A DNA stretch of 64,000 bases from Epiperipatus broadwayi (GCA_028023455.1 JAQFVV010006231.1:1819478-1883477); one strand, 5' to 3'. Positions 13,000 to 26,353 are shown, counted from the first letter of the stretch. Program-made: numbers and translations. The notes: generated from the letters alone by a model not told the origin.

Positions 13000-15900
13000 T
13001 AGTGTAGCATCTGGTCATTATGAATGTCTCATGTCATTTGTCATCTCTCTATACTAACTGTGACAGTAGGATTAAGTATTAGTGTCATATCCATTGACAA
13101 TTACATACATAGGAATTTTGACTCCTATTCTGTTTATTATTATTTTTAGTTTAAAATCTCAAGAATTAAAAAAGTAATGACAGGGATAAAAATTTAATAC
13201 ACTGACGATTCTTAATTTTTTGCTCAAGATAGTACAATCAATAATCAGTTGTATTTCAATTAAATTTGGGACAAAAAGTTTCAACTTGACAAAGATTTTA
13301 TGATTAGGCAATTCTATTTAAAAATTCCTTGCATACCACAAAAATGGAATGGACTTTAAAAAACTGTTTTAAAAATGTCCTATACAATGCAGCCTGATGA
13401 GATTGTTGTGCCTATGGATTATTCATTAAAGTTATAAGAATAATATCAATAGTAATGGTTAAGCAGAAAGTAGTGGTAAAATAAAAGTTAAATATAATAA
13501 TTCTATTTTCTTTCTAAATACATTACTTCATACAAACACTTCATGCTGAATGGAGATCACTAGTAGTTAAGGAGGTATTTCTTAATAAAATTCATCTTCA
13601 AAAGGAAGAAAGTTTGATTTCTATAAACTTTTTTAGAAAAGCAGATCACTTAGTGAAAGATCACATGATGTTGGATTTATTGTGAACTCTATATCTTCTA
13701 CTCTTGGAATTTCTAAACATATTAGTAAAAGGCCATGTTATAACTTGGCTTGCATAACTGTAGCTGTGCTCATTTTATTAGATCATTTGCTTTGATATTA
13801 GGCCTAGATAATTCAGAGAAAGAACTTCTCAGAGACTTTAATGCACATGTTGTTAGAAATAATAGAAGTCCAAAAACTGGTGGAAATATGTAAACTCAAA
13901 TGATCAGCTGTTACTGAATTTTTACACACAACACTTCATTTATGCAGAAAAATTGCTATGAAAGTATATTAATGTATCCACATATAAACAGGTACTTAAT
14001 AAATTGCATTATATTTAAAAATCAGAATACAAGATAAATTCATATTACTTACAAGTGCAGATTATTGGATGGATCATAGATTAGTACAGATCAAGATTAA
14101 AATGACAACTGCATTAAAAAATAGTATCTACCATATTCACAAGAAAATAGATGCTCCTCTAGAAATACTATTCATATTATATTTCAGGAGCTATTGAATA
14201 GAAAATTGTTAATTTGGACTTTTAGGATTGTCATGTTATTAGACATGAAATTCTCTTAAAGAATAAATTATGAATATACACAAATCTGTTTTTAGCTTAC
14301 AAAAAGAAGAATCATGACTGATTTTCTGACAGTGATCTTATTATTAATAACTTAATTGAAACAGAACAAATGGTGTTTTGTGCTTAGCACAATAATACAT
14401 TAAATGTGAAACTTTACAATAAATACATAAATTTAAAAGCTAAAGTTCAATAATTGACAAGATAGCTTAAACATGACAGATGGATTAAAACTGCAAAATA
14501 GATACAGGTATTTGCTAATTGTGATAAATTTACATACTTTTTTTGATGTAGTGAAAACAACAAACATATGGAGTTAAAAAATGATATACCAATCCTATTA
14601 AATCAAGCAAGGAAATTTGTTTATATATTGTCAAAGATATTTTGAATAAAAGGAAGGAGTATTTTGATAACCTTTTTAATGTTACAAGAATTGAGACGAC
14701 TTTTAATAATATATCTATTTTATCTACTCATTTAAATTTGGGTAAAGATCCAGTTTCTTTACAATCTTAAAATTATAAAGGCTACAAGACTTATTGAAAC
14801 ACCTGCAAAGTAATATGGTGATGAGTTTCAAAAATATTGGAAATTTTTTAAGAATATATGAATTCATAAAATTGTGTTACCTCATATTGAAAAAACTTAT
14901 ATTGTTCCAATTTTTAAAAATTAAGGGAATGGCCAAGATTATAGTAACTATCATAAAATATAATTGTTATTAACTAATAGCAAATATACTTTCTAATCTT
15001 TTGTTGAATAGGTTGTTTCCACACATAGATAAATGATAGCCAGAAACTGTGTGCTTTAAAAAAAAACTATGCAAATGCAAGAAAGATGTCATGAACAAAA
15101 TAATAATTTATATATTATATACTGTTTTTACTGATTTAATCAAAGGCTTTAATTGAACAAATTTATAGCATTAAATGATAGAATGAGAGGAAATGCTATT
15201 AATTGTGGAAAGAAAATCTTAAAATAATATTAAACAAGGATATATACTTGCTCCAACTTTGTTTTTGATTTGTATGATAGTAGTATTTGAAATTATTTAT
15301 AAATGATTTAATGAACAGCTTTGATGATGATATTTATAATTTGAATTAATTAAAAACAAGAACAGCATCTTCTTTGATTCTATATTTACAGTCTGCTAAT
15401 CGCTGTGCTATCCTTGCCAATTCAAAAAACCATCTACAGATTACACTCATTGTTTTGAATATTACATAAAAACATTGGTTTTGTAATGAATATTTAAAAA
15501 ATCAAGTCCTTTATCAACTAACTTGAATGGTCATTGACATTAGAATGTAAGCTAATTTAAATATTTTGATAATTTTTTAATTAGAAAAGTAGAATTAAAT
15601 ATTATGCTGCTGCTGTTTTTAACAAATTAAAAGATAAGTTATTTCATCATAATGAAATAATCACTGCAATTAAACCAGCTATATATGTAGGTGTGAATTT
15701 CATTTAATCTATTATACAATAATGAGACTTCAACACCCTATTGACATAGCATAATGGCAATAGAAAATCTTTCATTTAAGGATGCTATGTAAAATTTTAA
15801 AAATACAATGATAAGATCATAAGACTAATCAATATTTTCTTCAATTTGGTAGATGTGATACTACAGAATTCACTACTGTAAAATCACATTTTCATTGACT

Positions 15901-16330
15901 TTAATCAAGTGAATAAACAATATAAGTCTTCCTTAAAAGTATTTCATAGTGAACATGAGCATGTTTTTGGTGAGAGAAACAGATTCCATTTATGCTATAA
16001 AGGTTATCTCAAAAGCATTCTTAAAAATGTGTACTGTTGATTGCTTTCATTGAGAAGATATGTCTGGGGATAGAATATGTGGAAAAGCTACAATTTGACA
16101 TGGTGTTGAAGTTTTTCACAAAAAAAAAAGTTCACCATAGAAAGAGCTAAAAGACAGCATGACATGCTCTATATGTGGATGTATTTGTAGTTATGGATTG
16201 ATTTGCATGACCATAACAAAATGTATTGTATTATAATTATTATTTATTTTTATTTTATCTTTTTGTTTTTTCTTTTGGAGTTGAAATGATGTCATACTCA
16301 TTTGTGAGTAACTGATGATGATGACTAACT
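13000..16330 (+). mobile_element. Heavily decayed CR1/L2-like LINE
   Basis: No long frame survives, but landmarks appear in the right order on the plus strand. There is an endonuclease end (SADYWMDHRLVQIKI, about 14060), an IVPIFKN-GNGQDYSNYHK segment (about 14910) and MQERC-EQN--LYII-TVFTDLIKGF in place of the family's RQ-QEKC-EQN-LY-VFVDL-KAF (about 15070). A VKQGYILAPTLFLICM core of RT motif B follows (about 15225). Then comes a C-terminal zinc finger TCSICGCICSYGLI (about 16165). The combination matches CR1/L2-type animal LINEs and differs from both other LINE families here. Age, not truncation, explains its state. Confidence 0.7.
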
Positions 16331-16935
16331 ATACAGTTCTACTCAACATCATTAGCCATGAGTTAAATGGCCATCTACATAGATAACAGAGACTTGTAAT
16401 CAGGCTTATCCTATATTAATAAAAAGAACATGTTAAACCAATACAAAATCATTTACTGTTGTATTCTTAATAAGTATGGTGCCCAATATTACTAACATTA
16501 TAAGAGCACATATTATTTACATGTATGCATGGTATATCGCGAGTTTTTTTTTCACAAAAATATATGCATACTATTTAAAATTTACAATTATACCAATATA
16601 TAAAAAAAAATACTGTGTGATGAATGCTAAACCACACAAACATTAAGGTATATATGGATTTAGTGCTCTAATTTTTATTATTAAGTATTTTAAACATAAA
16701 GCATGATAAAAAAAAAAACCCTAAATGGTGTGTTTTGCCAAATTTGTAATAGAATATTGATGAATGTTAGATAAAAAGAATTAGCGGATAAAAGGAACAC
16801 TTCCTATTTAGATCCAATGTATATCTCATTGATTTTAACTAACTGCTACATCATAATGAAATATAGATAGATTTGAAACTGATAAAATTTATGATTTTCA
16901 AATATTTGTTTAATAAATAAATAATCATAACTTCT

Positions 16936-17307
16936 AAATATTTGTAATTGCAAAGCGGATGTAACTACCTATCATGGAGTTATGTAGTGTGAAAAATAAA
17001 TGAAAAAATAGAATGATGCCATTCTATTTTTGGCTCTCTGTTGTTATATAAGTTTAGTTTTTGACTTGGTTTTTAAAACTCGTTTTTCATTCTTTGCATA
17101 TATTAATGATAATTACAGAACATTTAGTCTAGACATAAATCAAAACAATAGACAAAATTCACTGTAAAATTTAAAAACCAAATCAAGAACTAACCTTATA
17201 TAACAACAGAGCCCAAAAATAGAATATCATTCTATCTTTTCATTAGTTTTTGATGCTACATAACTCTGTGAAAGATAGTAACTTCTGCTTTGTAATTACA
17301 AATATTT
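16936..17307. mobile_element. 372-bp foldback (MITE-like) element
   Basis: AAATATTTGTAATTGCAAAGCGGATGTA at the left is matched in reverse complement at the right end. The arms run about 140 bp each (16936-17080 and 17165-17307), with several mismatches and a core of about 85 bp. Arm landmarks include GAGTTATGTAG and AATAGAATGAT-CCATTCTATTTTTGG. No coding capacity. Flanking target duplications could not be fixed because the flanks are AT-rich. Confidence 0.75.
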
Positions 17308-19031
17308 ATTTGTTTTTTTTTGACATTTTTATCAGTAGTAGTTATGAGTCATTTGTACTTTTGATTGAAGTATTCTGCTTTTAGAAATATAATGTTTTAA
17401 TTTTAATTTCATTATTTTTGCTATTAAATGTCTTTATCTGTTGACTTGACTGCAATGTATTGAGTCACAATAAAGCAGTAAAAACTGAGCACTCTTAAAT
17501 CATGTTTTAAAAACTGTAGTTTTATTATACTTCATTGAAATGCTAAAAATCTTGTACAGACAACGTTGTCTTTTCATTTTAAAAGTTAGTTAATTAGTAT
17601 GATAAAAATTCAAAAAAATAAACTAAGCATACATTCTTTACTTATGCAATAATTGTTCAAAATTTTAAATCTTTAAAACATAATTTATATATAATGGATT
17701 TCTGGGTAGAAGTCTAAGCATAGTCAGTTGCTTTGCATAAAATGATGTAAAATTAGCTTGCAATTACATGAAACTTAGTTCATTTGGATAGCAGTGGTAG
17801 ATTTGTGATGCCAAGATGTGAAATATATATATATAATTAAAGATTATACTGTTAATTGCTGCATGTCACATAAAAATATTAAATTACTGTTTAATCTACA
17901 GATCTTTTTTCATTTGCTTGATATGTGTGTTAGAAAACAGAGAAATCATATATATATATATTATAAATATTTGTAAAAGTATTTAGCAATTAATATGGAA
18001 GGTTTTAAAAATTTTTAGAAACAGAATGACTGTATCAGTGCTTAATTGAAAATATCAACATTTGTAAGCATAAATTTTAAAACTACCAATATTAAGTATT
18101 TTTAAAATCGGTGAATGAATATGATTATAAACAACACAAGACGTTTGGGTTTTTTTGCACTTTATTGTAATAAATTAATAAAAAAAAAATCATAAATAAA
18201 ACACTATTGTTTGATTCAAATAATCAAAGAAGTGAATTTCTTCTCTTTTTGTTTTTCTAATAATCAATATTTAAGTTCTTTTTTTTTTATCAATTAAATG
18301 TTGAAAATATATCAACATTTAAATTATCAATAATATTCTCTTCTAAAATTATATCTATAGCACATGAAATATATACAGATAACCTCCTTTCTGAGATCAT
18401 ATCTTTTTTAAAAAAAATAGATAATTAAAACTAGTAACTTTTCTAAATGCAATTTATATCAATGAGCAACCCCTGGAAATATATAATGATCATTTACACC
18501 TGCAGTTTAAGTTCTTATAGAGATGGCTATTTTGACAAGTGGATATTAATAATGATTATTTTAAGCACCAAATATAAAGACAATCTCTTTCAACATCGAT
18601 AATGCTTTGATATAAATAGTGCCTAGAAAATTATCATTTCCAATGTTTACATATACTGGAAGTGTTGTATTTATTATTAAAAATTAAGTAAATAATTTAA
18701 TATGCCATGTTTATCATAATGATGATTAGATTTTTTTTTAAAAATCTTTAAATTCAATTAAAACTATACTGTAAGGTAGAGTGTCGAGAATATTTTCTGA
18801 TGAATCTTAAAAAATATATTTGAAAATATATATGTCTTGCTTTTGAAATTTATTTTAGCAAACTGATTTATTATTATACAAAATAATTCTTTTCACTGGG
18901 TTAAGGCAGAAATAAATTGAAGAGTTTTTAATAATACATTAATTTACTTGCTGTCTTTATTAAAAAAAAAAATATTTTTTAAATAATATGTACTAATATA
19001 AATATCATTTAATATGTGTAAATCATCTGAC
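17308..19031. other. AT-rich intron, nothing recognised
   Basis: Intron 7 sequence with (TA)n and poly-A/T runs. I see no coding frame, RNA gene or clear repeat boundary. Confidence 0.6.
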
Positions 19032-19114
19032 CTCTTCTTCATCCCAGCCAACTAGATCCCAGCGGAACTCGATTGTTGCTCGATATCTTTTCCATAACTC
19101 CATAAAAACAGTAC
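19032..19114 (-). CDS. Anoctamin exon 7: end of TM2 and cytosolic W-K-R-x-R segment
   Basis: 83 nt, acceptor TAATCATAG, donor GTCAGA. It completes glycine and reads GTVFMELWKRYRATIEFRWD, then LVGWDEEE, ending in phase 0. The F-E-WKR-RA-I-F-WDL pattern followed by an acidic stretch is standard for anoctamins just after TM2. The donor has GTCAGA, not the commoner GTAAGT, so it may be a weaker splice site. Exon 8 begins with glutamate and continues the acidic run. Confidence 0.96.
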
Positions 19115-19603
19115 CTATGATTAAACAAAAATTGTGCAAGATCAATTTAAAAAAAAAATTCTCAAAATATTAGAATAATGTAAATATACATAAAAAATTG
19201 TAATCAATATTATAATTGCAGTCTTTGCTATAGTTATATTCAATATATAGACTAAATGCTTTAAAATTTTTTAAATTATTTTTGTTTACTAACAAATATG
19301 TAGGCAATTAATGCCACCTATTTTTGGCTCATATAATTGTCCTAAATTAAGTAAACAAGTAATAAAAATTCAACAATTCTGATTAGAACTTGAAGTTTTT
19401 CTTTCAACTTTTTCCTACAATATAGCAGACTGTTGTTTGACCTTATCTTATATGGTTTTGTAATTTTTTAAATTAAAAATTCAAGAATAATATTTCATAC
19501 TAAATATTTAACTTTTAACTTATCAGCCATGATACATCTTAATTACCTATTATAGTCAAGTATAATGTTACCAACACAATTTTACATCTTGATTTTTTTC
19601 AAT

Positions 19604-19741
19604 TTACTACAGTATAAACAAGAGCAGCTGGTTCTCTACTATTTTAGTACCATTATAAACTTGAATAGTCTTACTACAATATAAACAAGAGCAGCTGGTT
19701 CTTTACTATTTTAGTACCAACTATTATAAGCTTGAATAGTC
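19604..19741. repeat. 67-bp tandem duplication
   Basis: Two head-to-tail copies of a unit containing ATAAACAAGAGCAGCTGGTT and ACTATTTTAGTACCA-..-TTGAATAGTC. The second copy has a few substitutions and a small insertion. The period measured at AGAGCAGCTGG is 67 bp. It is intronic and non-coding. Confidence 0.85.
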
Positions 19742-21013
19742 AGTAATTTATCAGTTGTTTCTGGTTTTTGCCTTTATCAATGAACATTTGAGAATCAAAG
19801 CTGTACATCTTGTGGTCACCATTAATTTAATTCATTTTTTACTATCAATCTTTAATTCAGAAAACTCTAAGGTTTTTAATTAAAGCCAACCTACTCATGT
19901 AGTTATATAAATTTTACATCAAATCAATAATTATAGATATTTTTTATAAACCCTGGGTAAGAAAATTAATATTAATAGATGGCAATAGAGTACGGAAATG
20001 AAAATTTTCTCTTGATAATATAGTAAGTTTTGAAAGACAAGTGGTATTGTATTGGCATTAACATTCCTAAGTCAAAAAAAAAAAAAGATGATTACAGTGA
20101 TACTAGAACTGAGATTATTGAATGTATAATTACTGACAATGATAGAGTACAAATCTTAAGATTCTTTTGAATTTCAAGCTAAAAATTTGATAGAAAAAAA
20201 AAGTGATTGTAAAAAGCATACTGCAGATTCTATCTTTCAATTTTAAGTTCTCAATAATAAAATCAAAGCCAGAAAATGGCCTGGGATGGTAATTAAAGTG
20301 CATTACTATGTGCTTGCCTCAAGCTTATAATAAATCATATAGTATATAAAAGAAAAATGTTTTTATATGTCAGATTAAGCCCATATTAACTTTCAAGTAT
20401 GCAGTTTTAAAATTAAATATATAAGTTTGAAGTACTAAAAGTTAACTGGCTAATTATATAATTATATGAAATTACATGATCTATAATCCTCATGCTTAAA
20501 CCAATAAATATTTCAGCAATCCATTGCCATAGCTATACTCACAAATTAGTTTCAAAGATTAAAAAATTGACTATTTATTAATCTACCTTCAAACAATTAA
20601 TCTTGACTTATTTTTATGAAGTTTGTACAAACTTTTAGCACAATTTGAATTTCAATCTATTTTATCATGGTTAGTATTGATAGCCTATTTAAAATGTTCT
20701 GCCTATTTATAATATTGCTATGAGAATGAATTACTGAAATAAGAATTGCTTTAAGTTTAAGTATGGTACCATAATATACATATAATTAACTAGTTAGCAT
20801 TAAATATAAGTGTATATATGTTTTTAATTATTGTTAATAAAATTAGATAATATTAAATATAATTACTTATTTATTTTGTTTAAGAATAGAACAATGTTTA
20901 ACTTTTTTTTAATTTTTTATTCATCATGCCAACGCTCAGAGAAGAAGAGAATTATAAAATGTTTAAATCATAAATTAGCAGTTAATATTTAGAGCTCAAA
21001 CATTCATGCTTAC

Positions 21014-21174
21014 CCCAAATAGCCATAAAGACTGCAAAGAAGACAGTCGCTGGATTATCAAAGAGATAACTAAACTTTGCATGTAAGCAAGTGTCTTCAA
21101 GTTTCCAAAAATCGCACAGTTTATCACAAACAGGACACATGGTGATGTTAAGTTCTTTATTACAGATATCATTA
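21014..21174 (-). CDS. Anoctamin exon 6: cysteine-rich first extracellular loop and start of TM2
   Basis: 161 nt, acceptor TTCATTAACAG, donor GTAAGC. It reads SNDICNKELNITMCPVCDKL, then a CDFWKLEDTC segment and SYLFDNPATVFFAVFMAIW. The cysteines of DIC, MCPVC, LC and DTC match the disulfide-forming loop cysteines of animal anoctamins. NIT is a possible N-glycosylation site facing outside the cell. FDNPATVFFAVFMAIW is the start of TM2. It ends with the first base of glycine. This exon on its own identifies the family. Confidence 0.98.
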
Positions 21175-22727
21175 CTGTTAATGAAGATAAAGAATAAAAG
21201 TTAAAATATAGTAGAAGTAAATTTCACTTATAAATATGTAAACAAGAAGAAAAATTATTAAAAATTACAGCGTTTAGGTCTTTATTAGTTTATTGTTAAA
21301 CTAAGATACAGTCATATTCTGAACTTTAAATTGCCAATGTAAGACTCTCAAAGTCACTTGTGAGAGAACTCCATCAGCTGTGCTAAGTTCATGAACATCA
21401 CAAACCATAAATCTACCTTATATCTTAGATAAACAATAGGCTAATATAAGCTACATCTTATAGTATTATTATAAATTAAAGCATATAGATATATAATGTA
21501 TTAATATGATAATTTGTATTACTGTAGATATATATAAATGTTTATGCACTTTTTATTTATTTACTACTACCTGATTTATGGTACAGAGATAAAAAGTAAA
21601 AAAAAACAAACAAATTAAGTTGCTTAAATAGTCCATTACAGAATAAAGTTTTGCAGCATTGCGGTATAGAAAACAATGACAGAGATCAATGATTGGTTAG
21701 TAAACATTTTATAAAATAATCCTTCCTTATTTTAGCTTCTAATTAAGAATAGCTAGATATTAATTTCAATAGTTAGATATTAATTTAGATGAAAAATTGA
21801 GTTTGCTATGGACAGGCTATCTGATACCACTCTAACTTTGCTTAGAAAGACTCAGGTATCTAAAAAAAAAAAAAGTTATTTTTTTCATAATTTGATTTCC
21901 AAAAAAGTATTTTAAATAATGTTAAATAGTAAAAGAAATAAACACCATCATTACTTTACCTTCTTTGTGATGAGTTTTGGATATAAATATAAAATGCAAT
22001 GTTTTATTTTTTCAAAGATAAAAAATGAATAAAGTCCTCTAGATATAAATGAAAACTTTTTTTTTTCAAGGCTATTTACTAATGTTAGTGACTACAACAA
22101 GAAGAATCAGAATTAGATTACATATGAAAGCATAAAAGCTATAACAGATTTTTAAATAATAATAAATAGCAGAATTAAATTAAAAGGGGGATGAACTCAA
22201 GAGTATAGCTATTATGAAACAAATTCACCCATTGCTATGAACTTCTGAGTCTTAGGGATTCTTTTGTTTTATAAAAGGTATTAAGATATTTTAAAATTAT
22301 ATATTATATAATTTTGGTTATATATTAGTTATATATGTACTGGCATAATAAAATATTTGTGTATATGTGTGAATATGGGTATAAAAAAAAATTTCTATAA
22401 ATATTTCCTCAGCAAAGAAACTTTAATTCATATTTAACTTAATAGTAAATAAAATCTCATTTTTATTTAAGACATTTTTAAGTATATTCTTTTAAATAAA
22501 TTTATTTTTACAGATAAGCTAAATAAAAAATTATTTTTTATAATTTTCTCTTAATTGTCAAAGATTTTATTTTAACTGAATGGTATTTGAGGAATGTTTT
22601 AAAAATTAACTTTTTATAGTCTATGGATTATTGTAAGATTCAATGAATATGACTAGTTCGTTCAAGAGTGTATAAAGAAAAAAGAAAGCCGCAATATTTC
22701 GACTGTCTTTGCATATACAATATATAT

Positions 22728-24161
22728 TGTAACGTTTTCCATATTTCTAGGCCTCTATACGCATTATAAATGCGTGAGTTGATCAAGTTATGCAAAAGAA
22801 AAATAAATGTCCATTTATTTTATTTTAAAAAAAGAAGAACGTTTCATTATTATTCTAAAAACATAACTATCTTTCCTGATCAGCTCGGCCTAGAATTATT
22901 ACTGAGTACAATTGTGAGCTGAATCAGTTTTTAATTTCTACATGAGGGCGCCAGAGTCGTTAGACCCACTGAGTCTGCGTCAAACATATTGTAACTCGTA
23001 AAGTAATAATTATACGATTTGGGTTAAAATTCCCGTTAAGTAGAAGATATTCCCCTTTGACTTAATTAAGAAAAATAAATCTATTTAGCAAAGGTAATTT
23101 GTATACTAATTTGAATTTAAATAACTAAATATAAAACTTAAATAGAATAACATTAATTTTATACACGTAAAATGAACGTTAAGCTAATAATAAAGATTTA
23201 TTCTAGCCCGTCAAACATTTAATATTTATGATTAAGACAAAATTATAATATTGGAAAGTATTGTGCATATGAATTTAATAATTTGATTCAAATATTGAAG
23301 TAATAACTATTTGGTGTCTTATTTTTTCCGTGGTAACAGTTTAGTTCACTTCTCAGTTCGCAAATCTTTCAATCCAAAAAAATTATGGGATAACATTTCA
23401 TTCAACTCTCTATTCATAAAACTTTATGTAAAAGTTATGGCCATTAACTTACCGGTAAGTTGATATTTAAGTAGGTCATTGATCCTCCGACGTCCAATTC
23501 GGTTAGTGGGTAGTCCGCAGTAGTTGTTTTTTTTAGTTTTACTTCCAAATCTCCGATCAAATTGAGGTAGAGCCAGACGACGATCTAGGTGACTTTTCTC
23601 GAGAGAAAGTGTCGGCAAACGATAGAGTTCTACTCACTCATGGCGAGCGATTTCAGTTCGTATCTAAGTGGACACATTTTATTAATATTTTTTTTGTATA
23701 AAAAAATACGAAGCACTTCAAATTGCTCAACACTCTCTGGAACAAGAAGACAAAAGACACTTTTCAAATCTGTCAGCTCCTTTTATATCCCCAGATTCTT
23801 TTTCGAAGTTCTGTGCATATTCCTTTTTACCTTTTTGTTCTATTTTATAAACTTCTACATTATTTCTCATTTTTTTTATTACAAAGTCTCTTTTCTCGTT
23901 ATGAATTTCTGTCATTTTTAATTACTATCAGAAAGTTGTTTCTGATAGCAATCTTTTACCTTTAAAATTTCCTTTCACTATTTGAATCAATTATTCAGTA
24001 TGCACTTTCCAACATTGAATTTATTTTAGTTAACTTATATTAAAAAAAATTAAACTTTCACTGTACGTTTTTCTTAAAACAACATTATATTACAAAAATA
24101 AAATTAAAGATCGGGTTCTCTCTTTTTTTATTTAAATGATACACAATATTAAATAGTAATT
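22728..24161 (-). repeat. 3' LTR of the gag-only LTR element
   Basis: About 1.43 kb, beginning TGTAACGTTTTCC on the plus strand and nearly identical to 26354-27791 in direct orientation. Differences are scattered substitutions plus a few indels, including a 4-bp one near 23343; I estimate about 2 % divergence. In the sense of the gag gene (minus strand) this is the 3' LTR. Its 5' terminus on the minus strand reads AATTACTATT where the other copy has TGTTACTATT, so the last two bases have changed or the end is imprecise. Open frames inside (for example 23589-23921) occur in both LTRs and look incidental. Confidence 0.9.
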
Positions 24162-26353
24162 TGTACCCTGTATATAAATAAATGGTACAATACCACCAGG
24201 GCAGGGGAATGAGAATAAAATAGAGGTTTAAACTAATTTTATTCTTAATAAGTATTTATGTCCATATTCGTGTGTTTTTTTATTTTTTATTAGCGTGCTG
24301 ATATATTTTGTAGACTCATTCAACAAGCGACGTTCGGCTTTAACGCCCACTTTTAGGTCTAACACGGCGGGAATGCGAAATATTTCCACATTCATCTGTG
24401 TCCTTTCCGCTTAAAAGTAATAGTAACGATAAGAAGCCCAAGTTATAAGCACAAACGAGCATTGCTCATCGTTTTGAGTCTTACAGGCTCGTGGCAACCT
24501 GGTCCGTCCTCCCCAATATCGGGATCTCTGCTAGAAATAGGCTGATGAGCGTTTAAAGACGGTCTTATGTTATATACTGCATACTAGGACTCGGGGCTAT
24601 GCTTTTTCCCCTCTTCAGTAACCACCTACCCGGTCAAATACTTGTGACTTACGTCTATATCAGCCGCGATCGTGTTTCTCTTTCTGTAAATTATGTAAAT
24701 TTATATATATATTTTAATATTCTAGTTGCACGTTTTCATATTAGTATTATTTTTTTCGTTTCTCCAGAGGCATATCTGAGATTTGCAGGTGTCATCCAGC
24801 CCAATTTATCTCCCAATGTTATCTATCACTATAATTGGTTGATGGCAGAGATGATAGGGATCGAACCCCCTCTCTGTGTTGCTCGCACCAGTCTCTCCAT
24901 TTTACGTCAAGGTCTTCTCTCTTGAATTTATTTTCACTCCTAAACTTTTTGTCTGGTGATGGAGGTCTTGCACGGATTCCCATCCCTTTATTTTTAGTTA
25001 GGGACCCCTTATCTTTCCTTTGATTTCCAGAACTATCAGTCAACACCATAGTGTTCAGTTGTAGTCGACCCTTCTGGTTCGGTATTTTGTCAAAATGTTT
25101 AGGACTCGTCTCTTCTCCAGCCTTGTCATTCTCGAAAGCGCTAAGTAATTCTGCCATTCTCTCTACTGTCTCACATCCAGTACTTATCAACAGATGCCCT
25201 ATGGGATCGGGAAAATTCTTCCGCGTAATCTTGATAATCTGCTTTTCTGTCAATTTGCACTCAGTCAGCGCTCGTAGTTGCGCTACTTGTTTCCAAAAAA
25301 ATGGTACATAACGCCCTTCTGCTCTGCATTTCTCTTGTGCCACTTTATTCTTAATTCTCTCTTGGTGGTCCTTGTTCCAATAACATTTCATTAATATTTG
25401 ACCATACTGCATAAAGTTATTCGGTTTCTTAAACAAGGATTCCCACCAAGCTTGCGCCATCCCTTGTAAATGATTAACTGATAGCGTTAGCTTAACTTCT
25501 TCTGACATGGGGTTTATCACGAAGTACCCGTGCAGGCTAGTTAAGTGTTCCATCGGTGATTCTCCATCTTGTCCATAGAAAATTTTTAATTTCAAAAAGA
25601 GGTTTACTGCACTCGGCACATTTTCTCTATTTTCTATGAATTTTATCTCTTGGCTTTCTTGTTTATCGGATCTCGATTCTATCACTTCTGTGCTCTGCGA
25701 CCCTTTAGCTATTTTCTCATCTACTACCTTTATTAACTCTTCTTTCATTTCTTTAATCTCTACCCTTATTTCTTCTTTCAATTCTCTGATCATCTCTGCC
25801 ATTTCTTTTTTTATACTTTGAATTCCGACATGCATTCGTATAATAGTTTTCTTATTAAGGGTTCCATGCCCTCTTTTAATTCTTTCTCGCCTTCTGCCAT
25901 ATTTTGTATATTTTTACTCTTTCTCAATTTCATATATGACCGTGTTGCTTATTTTTGCTACAGTAAACAAAATATTAACTTTATCAATTGTTACGATATA
26001 AATTCAATATTTTATTTTGCTTTCTTAATAAATTAGTTCACCGACACCCCTCTCTTTTATCACCCTATAATCTCCCATCCCCCTCTACCTTTACCGTCAT
26101 TGCTAACCTTTGATCGGTTTTATTTATTATTTAATTTATAAGCTATTATTTTATTTCAATATAGTCTTATTTAAAATCCTACTCTTTTAAAAAAACGTTT
26201 GTAATCGTACGCAATAACTTTTTAGAATTGCACATTCTTTATGGTCATATTTATTTTCTGATTACGGACATTAAATTCTCAATTTTATGCCGTTTTTAAA
26301 TTTTCTCAGGTCGTGGTTTTTTTTTTTTCGTAAGCCCGAGTTGGGCAAGCCAT
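24162..26353 (-). mobile_element. Internal region of a gag-only LTR retrotransposon
   Basis: This 2.19-kb stretch lies between two direct LTRs and holds a single long ORF on the minus strand (gag, 25835-24819). No protease, reverse transcriptase or integrase is recognisable, so the element must be non-autonomous and depend on a partner. Just inside the 5' LTR the minus strand reads ATGGCTTGCCCAACTCGGGC; TGG two bases in could start a tRNA primer-binding site, but I cannot name the tRNA. No convincing polypurine tract is visible next to the 3' LTR. The region 24162-24818 after gag is non-coding and locally GC-richer than the rest of the window. Confidence 0.85.
24819..25835 (-). CDS. Gag-like capsid protein of an LTR retrotransposon
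   Basis: 338 codons, intact from ATG to stop. Residues about 5-45 are a charged helical, coiled-coil-like stretch (KKEMAEMIRELKEEIRVEIK). A polar linker follows. Residues about 80-235 then match the retrotransposon gag capsid pattern: F-G-D-ESP-EHL, VNHLQGMAQAWWESL, an FF-QVAQLRAL segment and NFPDPIGHLL. The C-terminal part is basic and disordered (KRED near the end) and has no CCHC zinc knuckle. Its role would be to package element RNA into particles. It is flanked by LTRs on both sides with no pol gene. An intact ORF with LTR divergence of about 2 % suggests a fairly recent insertion. The host-domesticated alternative is unlikely because the LTRs are still present. Confidence 0.85.
   Translation of the reverse strand: MHVGIQSIKKEMAEMIRELKEEIRVEIKEMKEELIKVVDEKIAKGSQSTEVIESRSDKQESQEIKFIENRENVPSAVNLFLKLKIFYGQDGESPMEHLTSLHGYFVINPMSEEVKLTLSVNHLQGMAQAWWESLFKKPNNFMQYGQILMKCYWNKDHQERIKNKVAQEKCRAEGRYVPFFWKQVAQLRALTECKLTEKQIIKITRKNFPDPIGHLLISTGCETVERMAELLSAFENDKAGEETSPKHFDKIPNQKGRLQLNTMVLTDSSGNQRKDKGSLTKNKGMGIRARPPSPDKKFRSENKFKREDLDVKWRDWCEQHREGVRSLSSLPSTNYSDR

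Noticed and set aside
23589-23965. Open frames of 80-110 codons, repeated at 27220-27480
   Set aside because: They lie inside the two LTRs and exist twice only because the LTRs are duplicates. The longer frame differs between copies by a one-base indel that truncates it.
24840-24900. Possible tRNA gene (GGTTCGATCCC on minus)
   Set aside because: No acceptor, D or anticodon stem can be drawn around it, and it falls within gag codons.
24599-26036. Several plus-strand frames opposite gag
   Set aside because: They are antisense shadows of the intact minus-strand gag ORF and show no domain pattern.
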